A stretch of 64,000 nucleotides of DNA from an uncultured Pelagibacteraceae bacterium. GTDB lineage: Bacteria; Pseudomonadota; Alphaproteobacteria; Pelagibacterales; AG-422-B15. Below the pieces are notes generated by a model. The model did not search any database. It was not told the origin of the DNA and saw only the letters and a list, made by a program, of their open reading frames with translations. Where the stretch lies: contig CABZLP010000004.1 in NCBI GenBank assembly GCA_902526565.1, positions 16,447 through 80,446 on the forward strand, given 5' to 3'. Both the position numbers and the translations under genes were made by a program. The first letter of the stretch is position 1. Each line of letters opens with the position of its first letter. Shown here piece after piece: positions 33,277 through 43,455 of the stretch.

Positions 33277-34400
33277 GCAATCTTTCTCACAATAACATTT
33301 CCCACAGAATAACCTGCTCCGAAAGAGCAAATAATTGCAAGATCATCTTTTTTTAGCGAATTGTTATGTTTATGAAAAGCAATTATTGAACCTGCAGAAC
33401 TTGTATTAGCATATTCATCAAGAACGACGGGCGCTAAATCTCTAGACGCTACTTTGCCTAGTACATATTTAGAAATAAGAACATTCATATTTTCATTTGC
33501 TTGATGCAAATACATTCCCTTTAAATCTTCGGCGGAAAGTTTATTTTCTTCTAAATGATCCTTTATTAAATCAGAAACTTTAGGGATGACTTCTTTGAAT
33601 ACTTTTCTTCCATTTTGATGGAACAGTTTGTCTGCCTTACCGATACCTTCAGGAGAAGAACTATTCAAAAATCCATAATTATTTCTTATATTATTAGAAA
33701 ACTCTGTAAGTAGCTTTGTCCCAAGTATTTCATAAGAATTGTTTTTATGAATTTCCCTATTCATTCTTTCTAAAACTACAGCTGTTGCAACGTCACCAAA
33801 TATAAAATGACAATCCCTATCTTTGAAATTTAAATGACCAGTACAAATTTCTGGGTTGACCATTAAGGCTGATTTAATACTTCCACTTTTTATCATGTTA
33901 TAAATTGCTTGAATGCCAAAAGTAGCTGAGGAACAAGCAACATTCATGTCAAATGCAAATCCCTCGATACCTAATTCATTTTGGATTTCAATAGCTATAG
34001 CTGGGTAGGCACGTTCTAAATTTGAACATGCAACAATTACAGCATCTACATCTTTAATATCGACTTGGGAATTTTTTATAGCTTCTTTTGCTGCAATTAC
34101 TCCCATTTCTGCAAGATTAGATATTTGATCCTCAGATCTTTCAATAAGTCTTGGACGCATAAAGGATGTATCCAAAATTCCTGATTTATTTTGAACATAT
34201 CTAGATTTTATACCTGATGCTTTTTCAATAAACTCTGAGCTAGATTTTTCAAGTGGTTCAACACTTCCATTATTTATATTACTAGAGTTTGATAAATTAT
34301 ATTCATCCACATACTTATTGTAAGAGTTAACTAATTCTTCGTTAGAAATTTTTTCTTTGGGTGTGTATAGTCCAGTACCCGAGATTTGTACTTTAAACAT
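33273..34400 (-). CDS. Beta-ketoacyl-ACP synthase III-like (FabH-type thiolase fold)
   Basis: NVACSSATFG (Cys), MYLHQANENM (His), EYANTSSAGSI (Asn): intact KAS III triad. Confidence 0.88.
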   Translation of the reverse strand: MFKVQISGTGLYTPKEKISNEELVNSYNKYVDEYNLSNSSNINNGSVEPLEKSSSEFIEKASGIKSRYVQNKSGILDTSFMRPRLIERSEDQISNLAEMGVIAAKEAIKNSQVDIKDVDAVIVACSNLERAYPAIAIEIQNELGIEGFAFDMNVACSSATFGIQAIYNMIKSGSIKSALMVNPEICTGHLNFKDRDCHFIFGDVATAVVLERMNREIHKNNSYEILGTKLLTEFSNNIRNNYGFLNSSSPEGIGKADKLFHQNGRKVFKEVIPKVSDLIKDHLEENKLSAEDLKGMYLHQANENMNVLISKYVLGKVASRDLAPVVLDEYANTSSAGSIIAFHKHNNSLKKDDLAIICSFGAGYSVGNVIVRKIA

Positions 34401-34501
34401 AATAATAAGTATACTTAATGGAAACTGATTATGGCAATTAACTTTTTTAACTGATTATTACAAGGTGTAACTGACCCCATAATGAGGCCAGTTAAATATC
34501 T

Positions 34502-34618
34502 TTATATTCCTGGAATATAAGGAACACCGTCGCCCTTAATTGTCTCATTTATACTTTGTAAAGTAGTACAAGCCGAAATCATGAAACTAAAAGCTAAAAC
34601 TGTAAGAGTAGTACGCAT
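34502..34618 (-). CDS. Very small putative lipoprotein (38 aa), absent from ORF track
   Basis: MRTTLTVLAFSFMISACTTLQSINETIKGDGVPYIPGI*; lipobox ISAC; AGGAG Shine-Dalgarno 7 nt before ATG. Confidence 0.7.
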   Translation of the reverse strand: MRTTLTVLAFSFMISACTTLQSINETIKGDGVPYIPGI

Positions 34619-34689
34619 GCTTATTCTCCTTTTGATTCATAAATACTATATTTATTTCAATGCCAAATACAATTAATATATCAAAAAAT

Positions 34690-34938
34690 ATGAGATTCTT
34701 TGTCTATGTCATCGGAACAAAATACCCAAAAGTACGAACATATGTAGGTTGGAGTAACGATATTAAAAAAAGAATTAAAGCACATAATGATTCTAAAGGA
34801 GCAAAGTATACAAGAGGATCTAAATGGAAATTATTATATCAAGAGGAGTTATCCTCTAAATCAGAAGCAATGAGAAGAGAGGCACACTTAAAAAAAGATA
34901 GACCATTAAGATCTCAGCTAAGAAATAAATTAATTTGA
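34690..34938 (+). CDS. GIY-YIG nuclease superfamily protein (UPF0213-like)
   Basis: MRFFVYVIGTKYPKVRTYVGWSNDIKKRIKAHNDSKGAKYTRGSKWKLLYQE. The upstream ATG at 34660 is an alternative start. Confidence 0.88.
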   Translation: MRFFVYVIGTKYPKVRTYVGWSNDIKKRIKAHNDSKGAKYTRGSKWKLLYQEELSSKSEAMRREAHLKKDRPLRSQLRNKLI

Positions 34939-35352
34939 AATACCATAATTGCTTCGTCCTTTTTTTCTTAGTCCGTATGGACCAGCAATATAAATAGTAA
35001 CAGGTTTGATCCCAGGCTCTAAGTCAACTCTGTGCAGGTTATCAGCACTTCTAAATCCAACATAGAATCTTCCTCTCCAGGTTTTATTTTTATTTTTATC
35101 TGTTTCCCAGTACCCACCGCTAACAATAATTGTTATATATGGAAAAGGATGATTATGAAGGCCCACACCATGATCATCATCTAAAATATGATGTATTAAT
35201 ATATTAAAAGGAAACCAACGGGGTCTTTTTCTGAATAAGAGATAATATCTTGCTGTCCAAGGCTTTGCCAAGTAATATTCAGGATGAGATGGACCTCTAT
35301 CCATTACAACCTTTTTCCTACCTAATTTTTCTAGTATCTTAAGTAAAAGCAT
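34930..35352 (-). CDS. Cupin-like protein of a phage-associated type
   Basis: RPRWFPFNILIHHILDDDHGVGLHNHPFPYITIIVSGGYWET...LHRVDLEPG; ATG 35352 preferred because the upstream start (35391) falls inside the tRNA. Confidence 0.55.
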   Translation of the reverse strand: MLLLKILEKLGRKKVVMDRGPSHPEYYLAKPWTARYYLLFRKRPRWFPFNILIHHILDDDHGVGLHNHPFPYITIIVSGGYWETDKNKNKTWRGRFYVGFRSADNLHRVDLEPGIKPVTIYIAGPYGLRKKGRSNYGISN

Positions 35353-35376
35353 GTTACTTGAAATAATAATATAGAT

Positions 35377-35453
35377 GCGTCCATAGCTCAACTGGATAGA
35401 GCATCAGACTTCGGATCTGAGGGTTGAGGGTTCGAATCCTTCTGGGCGCACCA
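35377..35453 (+). tRNA. tRNA-Arg (anticodon TCG)
   Basis: gcgtccatagctcaactggatagagcatcagacttcggatctgagggttgagggttcgaatccttctgggcgcacca; acceptor stem pairs, loop CTTCGGA, encoded CCA. Confidence 0.96.
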
Positions 35454-35460
35454 AGAAAAT

Positions 35461-36060
35461 ATGAAGATATACAAACCATTTGGACCAACAATTGGAAAAA
35501 CAAAACTGACTTTAAGTGCAGTCGCGCGCTTAAATAAATTTGCTGAACAGGTGTCTAATAATAAAAGGCTCTCAAAAATATATGATTATGACCACAGATT
35601 AGTAGGAAGTATGAAACAGCAATTTAGGATACCTTCAAAAATCTTGAAAACTGGAATTGAAAAACAAATTATTAAATCTGTAAAAGATTATTATAATAAA
35701 ACGCTTAATATTAAAGTTAAAAAGATAAGGATTGAAAAGGCGTGGATCGTAAGCCAATTCGCCGGAGATTTTAATCCACCTCATTTACATAGAGGCAATA
35801 TTAGTGGAGTAGGGTATTTAAAGATACCAAATTCAATTAAACGTAACAAAGAAAAAGATTTAGCTGGTTTAATTTCTTTCTTTGATGGTCGAGTGTCTCT
35901 TCCAAGAAATAGCCCACCTTTAGTTAAACACAGAGAAACGTTTAAGCCTAGAGTGGGAGATTTATATATATTTCCATCATTTCTGATGCATGACGTTCAC
36001 CCTTTTAGAGGGGATGGTGAAAGAAGGTGTTTTTCCTTTAATGCATTTGTTGATGCATAA
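35461..36060 (+). CDS. Putative 2OG-Fe(II) oxygenase of the phage-type family (2OG-FeII_Oxy_5-like)
   Basis: FAGDFNPPHLHRGNISGVGYLKIP ... GDLYIFPSFLMHDVHPFRGDGERRCFSFNAFVD. Confidence 0.7.
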   Translation: MKIYKPFGPTIGKTKLTLSAVARLNKFAEQVSNNKRLSKIYDYDHRLVGSMKQQFRIPSKILKTGIEKQIIKSVKDYYNKTLNIKVKKIRIEKAWIVSQFAGDFNPPHLHRGNISGVGYLKIPNSIKRNKEKDLAGLISFFDGRVSLPRNSPPLVKHRETFKPRVGDLYIFPSFLMHDVHPFRGDGERRCFSFNAFVDA

Positions 36061-36063
36061 GTC

Positions 36064-36702
36064 TTAATCAAGTAAAAAATTTTTTTTTAAATTATGTTCA
36101 ATTGATTTTTTTGAAATAGAACCTTTTCTTAAGAGTTTAATCTTATTTTTATTCACTTCAACTAGGGTTGATTCTGCAAAGCTCATTCTATCACGACTGC
36201 TTATAGCATGCTTAACTTCATCATAATGAAGTAGGCTATTATGATTGATATTATTACTATTTTTTTCCTGATGGATATTCGCACTAGTAGTAGCGAGCGG
36301 TTTATTAACAGTTTTAAGCAAATTCATAACATCTTTATTTTTTGGAATACGAATACCAATTTTTGAAAGCCTTTTATCACCGTTGTAGATATTACGATTT
36401 TTTTTTCTAAGAATAAGCGTAAGGGGCCCAGGCCAGTAATGTGTTGCTAGGAATTCTTCAATATCATTGAAATATGCATATTTTTTTGCTTCTTTTATTG
36501 ACTTTACAAATAAAATAAGAGGGTAGGTTTTTGGTCTTTTCTTAATTTTAAAAATATTTTCAACTCCTAATTCATTCGTTGCATCTGCCGCAATACCATA
36601 AACAGTGTCCGTAGGTATAATTATTGTTTTACCATTCAGTAGACTTCTTGCAGCTAATTTAATAGAGTTTATATTAGCTTTAATAACTTTTTTTGAATTC
36701 AT
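36064..36702 (-). CDS. Threonylcarbamoyl-AMP synthase (Sua5/YrdC family)
   Basis: GKTIIIPTDTVYGIAADATNELGVENIFKIKKRPKTYPLILFV; PLATTSANIH. Confidence 0.92.
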   Translation of the reverse strand: MNSKKVIKANINSIKLAARSLLNGKTIIIPTDTVYGIAADATNELGVENIFKIKKRPKTYPLILFVKSIKEAKKYAYFNDIEEFLATHYWPGPLTLILRKKNRNIYNGDKRLSKIGIRIPKNKDVMNLLKTVNKPLATTSANIHQEKNSNNINHNSLLHYDEVKHAISSRDRMSFAESTLVEVNKNKIKLLRKGSISKKSIEHNLKKNFLLD

Positions 36703-36704
36703 TT

Positions 36705-37634
36705 ATGGCTCAAACTTTTGTATATTTTGACGACTGTTTTAAAGATCACGTCCAATCTCTGAATTATCCAGAGTCTTCCGAACGTGTTCAAAATATCATT
36801 GAACTTATAAATAAAGAAGAGTTTAAAAATATTATAATTAAACAACCTAATAAAATAGAGCAATCACTTATTTATGCTGCCCATGAAGAGAAATTTGTTA
36901 GGGAAACTCTAGCAAGATTTCCATCTGACGATAAAATAGTTTTTTTAGACCAAGAAACTCCAGTATCAAAAGGTTCTCTGGATGCAACTTTAAAGGCTGC
37001 TGGAGCTGGCATAGATGCTGTAGATGCTATAATGAGTAATAATAGTCACAATGCCTTTTGTATTGTCAGGCCACCTGGTCACCACGCCTGTTATGATCGA
37101 TCAATGGGTTTTTGTGTTTTTAATAATGTTGCAATTGCTGCACATTATCTAATCAATAAGTATAAGTTTAAAAATATAGCCATTATTGATTTTGATGTTC
37201 ATCATGGAAATGGTACTCAGGATATATTTTATAACAATTTAAAAGTTACATATTACTCAACACATCAGTATCCACTATATCCCGGTACAGGTGATGTAAA
37301 TGAAATAGGATTAGGTAATATTGTTAATGTTCCACTTACATCTGGAACAAATTCAGATAAGTATCAGAGGATATTTGATGAAAGAATTGTAAAAAAATTA
37401 GAAGAGCAAAGACCAGATTTCTTACTAATTTCTGCTGGATTTGATGCACATACAAAAGATCCTCTTGCCTCGCTGGATCTTGTTGAAAATGATTTTGGGC
37501 TAATTACGAGTAAGTTAAAAGAAATTGCCAATAAATATTGTGGTGGAAAAATAATATCGATGCTTGAAGGTGGCTATGATATAAAAGCTCTAGAAAATTC
37601 AATGATTACGCATCTAAGTGAGCTTCAAAAATGA
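36705..37634 (+). CDS. Histone deacetylase / acetylpolyamine amidohydrolase family
   Basis: IVRPPGHHACYDRSMGFCVFNNVAIAAHYL; IIDFDVHHGNGTQDIFY; ISAGFDAHTKDPLA. Confidence 0.95.
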   Translation: MAQTFVYFDDCFKDHVQSLNYPESSERVQNIIELINKEEFKNIIIKQPNKIEQSLIYAAHEEKFVRETLARFPSDDKIVFLDQETPVSKGSLDATLKAAGAGIDAVDAIMSNNSHNAFCIVRPPGHHACYDRSMGFCVFNNVAIAAHYLINKYKFKNIAIIDFDVHHGNGTQDIFYNNLKVTYYSTHQYPLYPGTGDVNEIGLGNIVNVPLTSGTNSDKYQRIFDERIVKKLEEQRPDFLLISAGFDAHTKDPLASLDLVENDFGLITSKLKEIANKYCGGKIISMLEGGYDIKALENSMITHLSELQK

Positions 37635-37864
37635 GTAAAATTCCAGAGGACATCAACAAACTATCTTTTGAAAAAGCGATGGAAGAACTATCTGAAATTG
37701 TAGAGAATCTTGAAAGTGGTAATATAGATTTAGAAAAATCTATCGAGTATTATACTAGAGGATCACACCTTAAATCTCATTGTCAAAAGAAATTAGATGA
37801 GGCAGTTCTTAAGCTTGACGAAATTAAAGTAATGCCTGATGGAAAAATTTCAAAAAAAAAGTGA
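37631..37864 (+). CDS. xseB: Exodeoxyribonuclease VII small subunit
   Basis: LSFEKAMEELSEIVENLESGNIDLEKSIEYYTRGSHLKSHCQKKLDEA. Confidence 0.93.
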   Translation: MSKIPEDINKLSFEKAMEELSEIVENLESGNIDLEKSIEYYTRGSHLKSHCQKKLDEAVLKLDEIKVMPDGKISKKK

Positions 37865-38683
37865 ATGAGGCATCAGACTATTAAACAAGATTTGAGAAAT
37901 TTCAGTAAAGAGTTTAATCCATTTCTAAAAAGTAAATTTATTTTAGACAATAATACTTTAAATCAATCAATAAAATATTCGATAAATTCTGGAGGTAAAA
38001 GATTCAGGCCATATTTGGTTAATGTATTTGGTAAAGAATTTCAATTACCAAAAAATATAATTTTTAATTTAGGTTCAGCTATTGAAATGTTGCACAATTA
38101 TTCATTAGTGCATGATGACTTGCCATCTATGGACAATGATAAATATAGGAGGGGAAAGAAAACAACGCATTACAAGTATAATGAATTTACAGCTGTTCTT
38201 GCTGGCTGTGGACTTCTGACAAAATCTTATTTAACTATAGCTAGCAAGAAATTTAATTTAAGCGAAGATAAAAAAATAAAATTGATACAGCTATTGAGTG
38301 AATTTTCAGGAGAAAAAGGTTTATTGCTAGGACAATATATTGATTTGAGCTCTTCAAATACAAAATTAGAAGAAAGAATTGAACTTAATCAACTGAAAAC
38401 AGGAATGTTAATGTCATTCTGCTGTCAGTCAGTGGCAATATGTGCTGGAAAAAGTAAAAAAATTGAGAAATCTCTTGCTGATATAGGAATGTATATCGGT
38501 GAAATTTTTCAAATAAATGACGATTTTGAGGACTTTCCAGATATGCCTGTAAAAAATAAAAAGTTTCTAGAGAATTACAAATTAAAACTTTCTAAAAAAA
38601 TTTTTTCAACTTTCAAAAAAATACATCTTAAAAATAAGAAAACCTATTTACTTATTGAATTTTTATTAGATCTTAAAGTTTAA
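37865..38683 (+). CDS. ispA: Short-chain polyprenyl diphosphate synthase (IspA-like), C-terminally short
   Basis: [37 protein letters not shown] (first Asp-rich motif); [12 protein letters not shown] (second). Follows xseB. Confidence 0.85.
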   Translation: MRHQTIKQDLRNFSKEFNPFLKSKFILDNNTLNQSIKYSINSGGKRFRPYLVNVFGKEFQLPKNIIFNLGSAIEMLHNYSLVHDDLPSMDNDKYRRGKKTTHYKYNEFTAVLAGCGLLTKSYLTIASKKFNLSEDKKIKLIQLLSEFSGEKGLLLGQYIDLSSSNTKLEERIELNQLKTGMLMSFCCQSVAICAGKSKKIEKSLADIGMYIGEIFQINDDFEDFPDMPVKNKKFLENYKLKLSKKIFSTFKKIHLKNKKTYLLIEFLLDLKV

Positions 38684-39762
38684 CCACACTGAGCTTTGTT
38701 ACGCATGATATGGTCGGCTATCACACATGCTGTCATTGCTTCAGCAATAGGAACTGCTCTTAAACCCACGCATGGATCGTGCCTTCCTTTTGTGGATATG
38801 GTCGTATTTTTTAATTTATTATTAATTGTTTTTTTTGTTTTTAAGATTGAAGATGTTGGTTTCACTGCAATACTTATATTAATATCTTGACCGCTCGAAA
38901 TACCTCCTAAAATTCCTCCAGAATTATTCGACGAAAAGGAAATTTTTTTATTTTTAACTCTAATTTCGTCTGAATTTTCTTCACCAGATATTTCAACTGC
39001 TTCATTTCCTAAACCAATCTCAACTCCTTTGATTGCGTTGATGCTCATCATTGCAGATGCTAATTCAGCATCTAATTTGCCATATATAGGCTCACCAAGT
39101 CCTGAAGGAACATTCTTTGCATTTACGAGTATTTTTGCACCTAAAGAAGTTCCATTTTTACGCGTCACATCTAGATACTCTTCCCATGTTGATATGATCT
39201 TTTTGTCAGGACAAAAGAAACTATTTTTACGAACTTCATTCCAGTTGAAATGTTTCGGGTTTATGCTCATCTTACCAATTTGTATCACTGCCCCTTGTAT
39301 CAATATCTTGTTCTTTGAAATATGACCAATAACTTTTCTGGCTACAGCTCCTGCTGCAACACGACTAGCCGTTTCTCGAGCAGATGAGCGACCACCTCCG
39401 CGATAGTCTCTTATTCCATATTTAAGAAAGTAAGTAATGTCCGCATGGCCAGGTCTAAATTTATTCATTATTTCAGAATAATCTTTTGATTTTTGATCCT
39501 TGTTCCAGATTAGGAGTAAAATAGGTGTACCAGTTGTTTTGCCTTCAAAAACACCGGAGAGAATAGAAACTTTATCATCTTCTTTTCTCTGAGTTACAAA
39601 ACGAGAAGTTCCAGGTTTTCTCATGTCTAAATATTTTTGGATATCTCTTTCATTAAGAGGAATCATTGGAGGGCATCCGTCTATAACACAGCCTATAGCT
39701 GTACCATGGGACTCCCCCCAAGTGGTAAAACGAAACAATTTGCCAAATGTATTATGTGACAT
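38680..39762 (-). CDS. aroC: Chorismate synthase
   Basis: [70 protein letters not shown]. Confidence 0.98.
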   Translation of the reverse strand: MSHNTFGKLFRFTTWGESHGTAIGCVIDGCPPMIPLNERDIQKYLDMRKPGTSRFVTQRKEDDKVSILSGVFEGKTTGTPILLLIWNKDQKSKDYSEIMNKFRPGHADITYFLKYGIRDYRGGGRSSARETASRVAAGAVARKVIGHISKNKILIQGAVIQIGKMSINPKHFNWNEVRKNSFFCPDKKIISTWEEYLDVTRKNGTSLGAKILVNAKNVPSGLGEPIYGKLDAELASAMMSINAIKGVEIGLGNEAVEISGEENSDEIRVKNKKISFSSNNSGGILGGISSGQDINISIAVKPTSSILKTKKTINNKLKNTTISTKGRHDPCVGLRAVPIAEAMTACVIADHIMRNKAQCG

Positions 39763-39765
39763 GGT

Positions 39766-40746
39766 TTACTTTTCCCTAATTGCCAAGTTATCTACTAAAC
39801 TTGTAAGATACACCTTATATCTATTATCTTCAAATTTATTAATACTCGACTTTGCTTTTTCATTATATTTGAGCAGAAAATCAATCGACTTTTGATACGC
39901 ACCAGTTTCTTTCATTAATTTTAACAAAACGGCAAGATCTTTCTTATTTCTTTTTTTCTTAAGAAATAGTTTTGCAATAATTACTTTTGATTTCTGATCA
40001 GAGTCTCTAAAGCATCGGATCACAGGATATGTAACTTTTCCTTCATAAAAATCCTTCCCAATCGATTTACCCATTTTATTTGAATGCCCAAAATAATCCA
40101 AAATATCATCTGATAACTGGAACGACATTCCAAAATAATATCCAAAGTCGTTAAATATTTTTTGAATTTTTTTATTTTGACGTGTAATTATGGTTGGAAG
40201 AAAACAAGATACTCTAAACAGCTCTGCAGTTTTAGCATTAATAATTGCTAAGTATTTTTTCTCACTCAATTTTATGTTTTGGGTATTGCCAACATCTTGT
40301 ATTTGACCTCTCGCTAGTACTAGCGAGGTTTGTGACAAGATTTCAAGAAGCTTAAGTGATTTATTTTTGACCATGAGTTTAAATGCTTTACTTAAAAGAT
40401 AGTCTCCCACAAGTACACTAACTTTATTGCCCCAAATTTCATTAGCACTTTTTTTACCTCTTCGAATTTTTCCAGTATCTATAACGTCATCGTGCAATAA
40501 AGTTGCGTTATGGATAAATTCAATGCATACAGCTAGTGTTAAATCAGCACTGCCCTTATATTTAAGCATTCTGGAAATAATAAGTGTTAGGAGTGGTCGA
40601 ATTTTCTTTCCGTCCGAATTTAGTAAGTGCCCTGCAGTTGTAGTTATGAGTTTTTCCTCATCCTTTATATTGTCTTTGATTTCCTTATTAACTCTTTTCA
40701 AAGAAGACTCTAAGGTTTTTGAAAGGGCATTAATAGGATGACTCAT
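39766..40746 (-). CDS. ispB: Long-chain (octaprenyl-type) polyprenyl diphosphate synthase
   Basis: HNATLLHDDVIDTGKIRRGKKSANEIWGNKVSVLVGDYLLSKAF; FQLSDDILDYFG. Confidence 0.93.
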   Translation of the reverse strand: MSHPINALSKTLESSLKRVNKEIKDNIKDEEKLITTTAGHLLNSDGKKIRPLLTLIISRMLKYKGSADLTLAVCIEFIHNATLLHDDVIDTGKIRRGKKSANEIWGNKVSVLVGDYLLSKAFKLMVKNKSLKLLEILSQTSLVLARGQIQDVGNTQNIKLSEKKYLAIINAKTAELFRVSCFLPTIITRQNKKIQKIFNDFGYYFGMSFQLSDDILDYFGHSNKMGKSIGKDFYEGKVTYPVIRCFRDSDQKSKVIIAKLFLKKKRNKKDLAVLLKLMKETGAYQKSIDFLLKYNEKAKSSINKFEDNRYKVYLTSLVDNLAIREK

Positions 40747-40841
40747 TTAATAAACTAATGTTTTTGTTTTATATTTTGGTGTAGTTATAATATAGTCTCG
40801 TATTATTAAAAGTTATAGATTTCTGGTAAATTATTTCGAAT

Positions 40842-41648
40842 ATGAGCATCTTTTCAACTAAAACTCGCATTAATATTGTTGGCCTAAGAGGAGTAATCGG
40901 TGACCTTGGAAGGTTTCAAAAAGGACTAAGCCTTGAAAATTGTTCAAACATACTTGATAAAACTTTTACTTACAAAAAACCCAGCGTTGTTGTTATCAAA
41001 ATTAATTCCCCTGGAGGGTCTCCAGTTCAATCAGAGTTGATTTATGATAAAATTAAAACTCTTTCAAACAAAAATAAAGTAAAAGTGATTACCATCGCTG
41101 AGGATGTCGCAGCTTCAGGAGGCTACATGCTAATGTGTGCAGGTGATATTCTCTTGGCAAATAAAAGTTCAATTGTCGGGTCAATAGGAGTGATTAGTGC
41201 ATCTTTTGGATTTAAAAAACTTATTGATAAAGTTGGTATTAAAAGAAGAGTTTTTACTAAGGGAGATCGTAAATCATTTTTAGATCCTTTTGAGGAAGTA
41301 TCAAAAAAAGATGTTTCAAAATTAATAAAGGTTCAAGATAGTATTTTTGAAAATTTCAAAGAGTTGGTCCTAAAGAATAGAAAAAAGAAGATAAAGCCTG
41401 CTCAAGTTTTCAATGGTGAATTCTGGACAGGAGAACAAGGAAAAAATATTGGATTAGTCGACTCTAATGAAAATCTGAATACCTATCTTGAAAAATATTA
41501 TGGAAAGAATATAAAAATAAGACATATTGAAGAAAAAAAATCAATTATAAAAAATTTATTCAATAGCAGATCTGGTTCCGATGATCTTATTGATCAGATT
41601 ATTCAATCAATTAAGGAAAACTCTTTTTGGAGTCGTTATGGTCTCTAA
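40842..41648 (+). CDS. S49 family signal peptide peptidase (SppA-like)
   Basis: [55 protein letters not shown]. Confidence 0.93.
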   Translation: MSIFSTKTRINIVGLRGVIGDLGRFQKGLSLENCSNILDKTFTYKKPSVVVIKINSPGGSPVQSELIYDKIKTLSNKNKVKVITIAEDVAASGGYMLMCAGDILLANKSSIVGSIGVISASFGFKKLIDKVGIKRRVFTKGDRKSFLDPFEEVSKKDVSKLIKVQDSIFENFKELVLKNRKKKIKPAQVFNGEFWTGEQGKNIGLVDSNENLNTYLEKYYGKNIKIRHIEEKKSIIKNLFNSRSGSDDLIDQIIQSIKENSFWSRYGL

Positions 41649-42996
41649 AAATATGGAAGACCTTGTTTCACTTTGTAAAAGACGAGGCTTTATATTCCAA
41701 TCAAATGAGATTTATGGAGGACTTCAGGGAGTTTATGATTACGGTCCACTTGGTGTTGAATTAAAAAATAATCTTAAATTGTCCTGGTGGAAATCAATGA
41801 TTTATGAAAGGGACGATGTTGAGGGCTTGGATGCATCTATCCTTACAGGAAAGCAAGTTCTTAAACATTCTGGACACGAAGATACATTTTCTGATCCACT
41901 GGTCGATTGTAAAAGTTGTAATCACAGATTTAGAGCTGACCAACATAATAATAATAAATGTCCTCAGTGCGGTTCAACAGATTTAACTGATCCAAGGCCT
42001 TTCAATTTGATGTTTAAAACTGCAGTTGGACCGGTTGATGACGGCAGTAACTATGCATATTTACGACCTGAAACTGCACAACAAATATTCACTAATTTCA
42101 AAAATATTTTAGACTCTACGAATAAAATAGTACCTTTTGGTATTGCACAGATAGGTAAAGCATTCAGAAATGAGGTGACTCCTGGAAAATTTATTTTTAG
42201 AGTTCGAGAGTTTGAGCAAATGGAGCTTGAATTTTTTGTTGAACCTGGAAAAGATGAAACGTGGCATGACTACTGGGTTGCTCAAAGGTACGATTGGTGG
42301 GTTCACCAAGGAATCGATCCAAAAAATCTAAAAAAAATAAATGTTGAAAATACAGATTTATCTCATTACTCAAAAGCAACAGTAGATTTGATGTATGAAT
42401 TCCCTCACGGCTTAGAAGAATTAGAGGGAATAGCCAATAGAACGGATTTTGATTTAGGTTCACATACAAAAAATCAGAGCGAATTTAAAATTTCTGCAGA
42501 AGTTATGGAAAATAAAAATTCAACTACAAAACTTGCTGTTCAAAATTCTGAGAGTAAAGATTGGTTTATACCTTACGTAATTGAGCCGTCAGCAGGGGTT
42601 GACAGGGGGGTCTTAGCATTGTTAAACGAAGCTTACCGAGAAGAAAAGTTAGAAAATGATAATACGCGTATTGTATTAGCACTCAAGCCACATTTATCTC
42701 CTATTAAAGCTGCTGTAATTCCACTTAAAAGAAACAATGAAGAGCTAGTCAATAAAGCGAGAATAATAAAAAAAAATTTGCAATCACTTGGATTGGGTCG
42801 AGTAATTTTAGAAAACTCAGGTAATATTGGTAAAGGCTATAGAAGGCATGATGAAATTGGTACACCAATATGCATAACTGTTGACTTTGAAACCCTGGAA
42901 AATGAAACTTTAACAATCAGAGATCGCGATACCATGCAACAAAAAAGAGTCTCAATTAAAGAACTTATAGAAGAGTATCAAAAGATTTTTGAATAA
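41638..42996 (+). CDS. glyS: Glycyl-tRNA synthetase, single-chain alpha2 type
   Basis: [75 protein letters not shown]. Confidence 0.95.
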   Translation: MVSKNMEDLVSLCKRRGFIFQSNEIYGGLQGVYDYGPLGVELKNNLKLSWWKSMIYERDDVEGLDASILTGKQVLKHSGHEDTFSDPLVDCKSCNHRFRADQHNNNKCPQCGSTDLTDPRPFNLMFKTAVGPVDDGSNYAYLRPETAQQIFTNFKNILDSTNKIVPFGIAQIGKAFRNEVTPGKFIFRVREFEQMELEFFVEPGKDETWHDYWVAQRYDWWVHQGIDPKNLKKINVENTDLSHYSKATVDLMYEFPHGLEELEGIANRTDFDLGSHTKNQSEFKISAEVMENKNSTTKLAVQNSESKDWFIPYVIEPSAGVDRGVLALLNEAYREEKLENDNTRIVLALKPHLSPIKAAVIPLKRNNEELVNKARIIKKNLQSLGLGRVILENSGNIGKGYRRHDEIGTPICITVDFETLENETLTIRDRDTMQQKRVSIKELIEEYQKIFE

Positions 42997-43455
42997 TTAA
43001 ATCTTTCTTCCTGGAAAATCAAACCTTTTGAAGGGCCAGGATTTCTCTAGCCAACTTTTAATTGTAATGCCCAATTCATACTCAACTCCGTCTTTCAAAA
43101 GATTTTCTTTAATCCAGTAAAATACTTGAACTTCATATCGAGGATTTGATGATGGATAAATATAACAGCAACCTATAATTTTATTACTCTCTGGAGATAA
43201 AATAGTATATGCAAAAGAATGACCTAAGGTAAATTCTCTTTGATGCCATCCGAGGTCAATTAAATTTTCCTCTAGAGTAAGACCTTTTGGCCATTCACTA
43301 TTATCCATCCGTTTATAAAGATGATCTACGCTACTCATTACTACTTCATAGTCTTCATCTACATAATCTATTGTGAGTTGGCGTAAAACAAATTTTTTAG
43401 TTATGTATTCGATTGGAGCATCAAATCCATCAGGGATAATCGGCCTGCTGTACAT
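42997..43455 (-). CDS. GNAT-like N-acetyltransferase
   Basis: FVLRQLTIDYVDEDYEVVMSSVDHLYKRM...FAYTILSPESNKIIGCCYIYPS...EYELGITIKSWLEKSW. Confidence 0.6.
   Translation of the reverse strand: MYSRPIIPDGFDAPIEYITKKFVLRQLTIDYVDEDYEVVMSSVDHLYKRMDNSEWPKGLTLEENLIDLGWHQREFTLGHSFAYTILSPESNKIIGCCYIYPSSNPRYEVQVFYWIKENLLKDGVEYELGITIKSWLEKSWPFKRFDFPGRKI

Noticed and set aside
40427-40741. 104-aa plus-strand ORF inside ispB
   Set aside because: Antisense shadow ORF; ispB is the supported gene.
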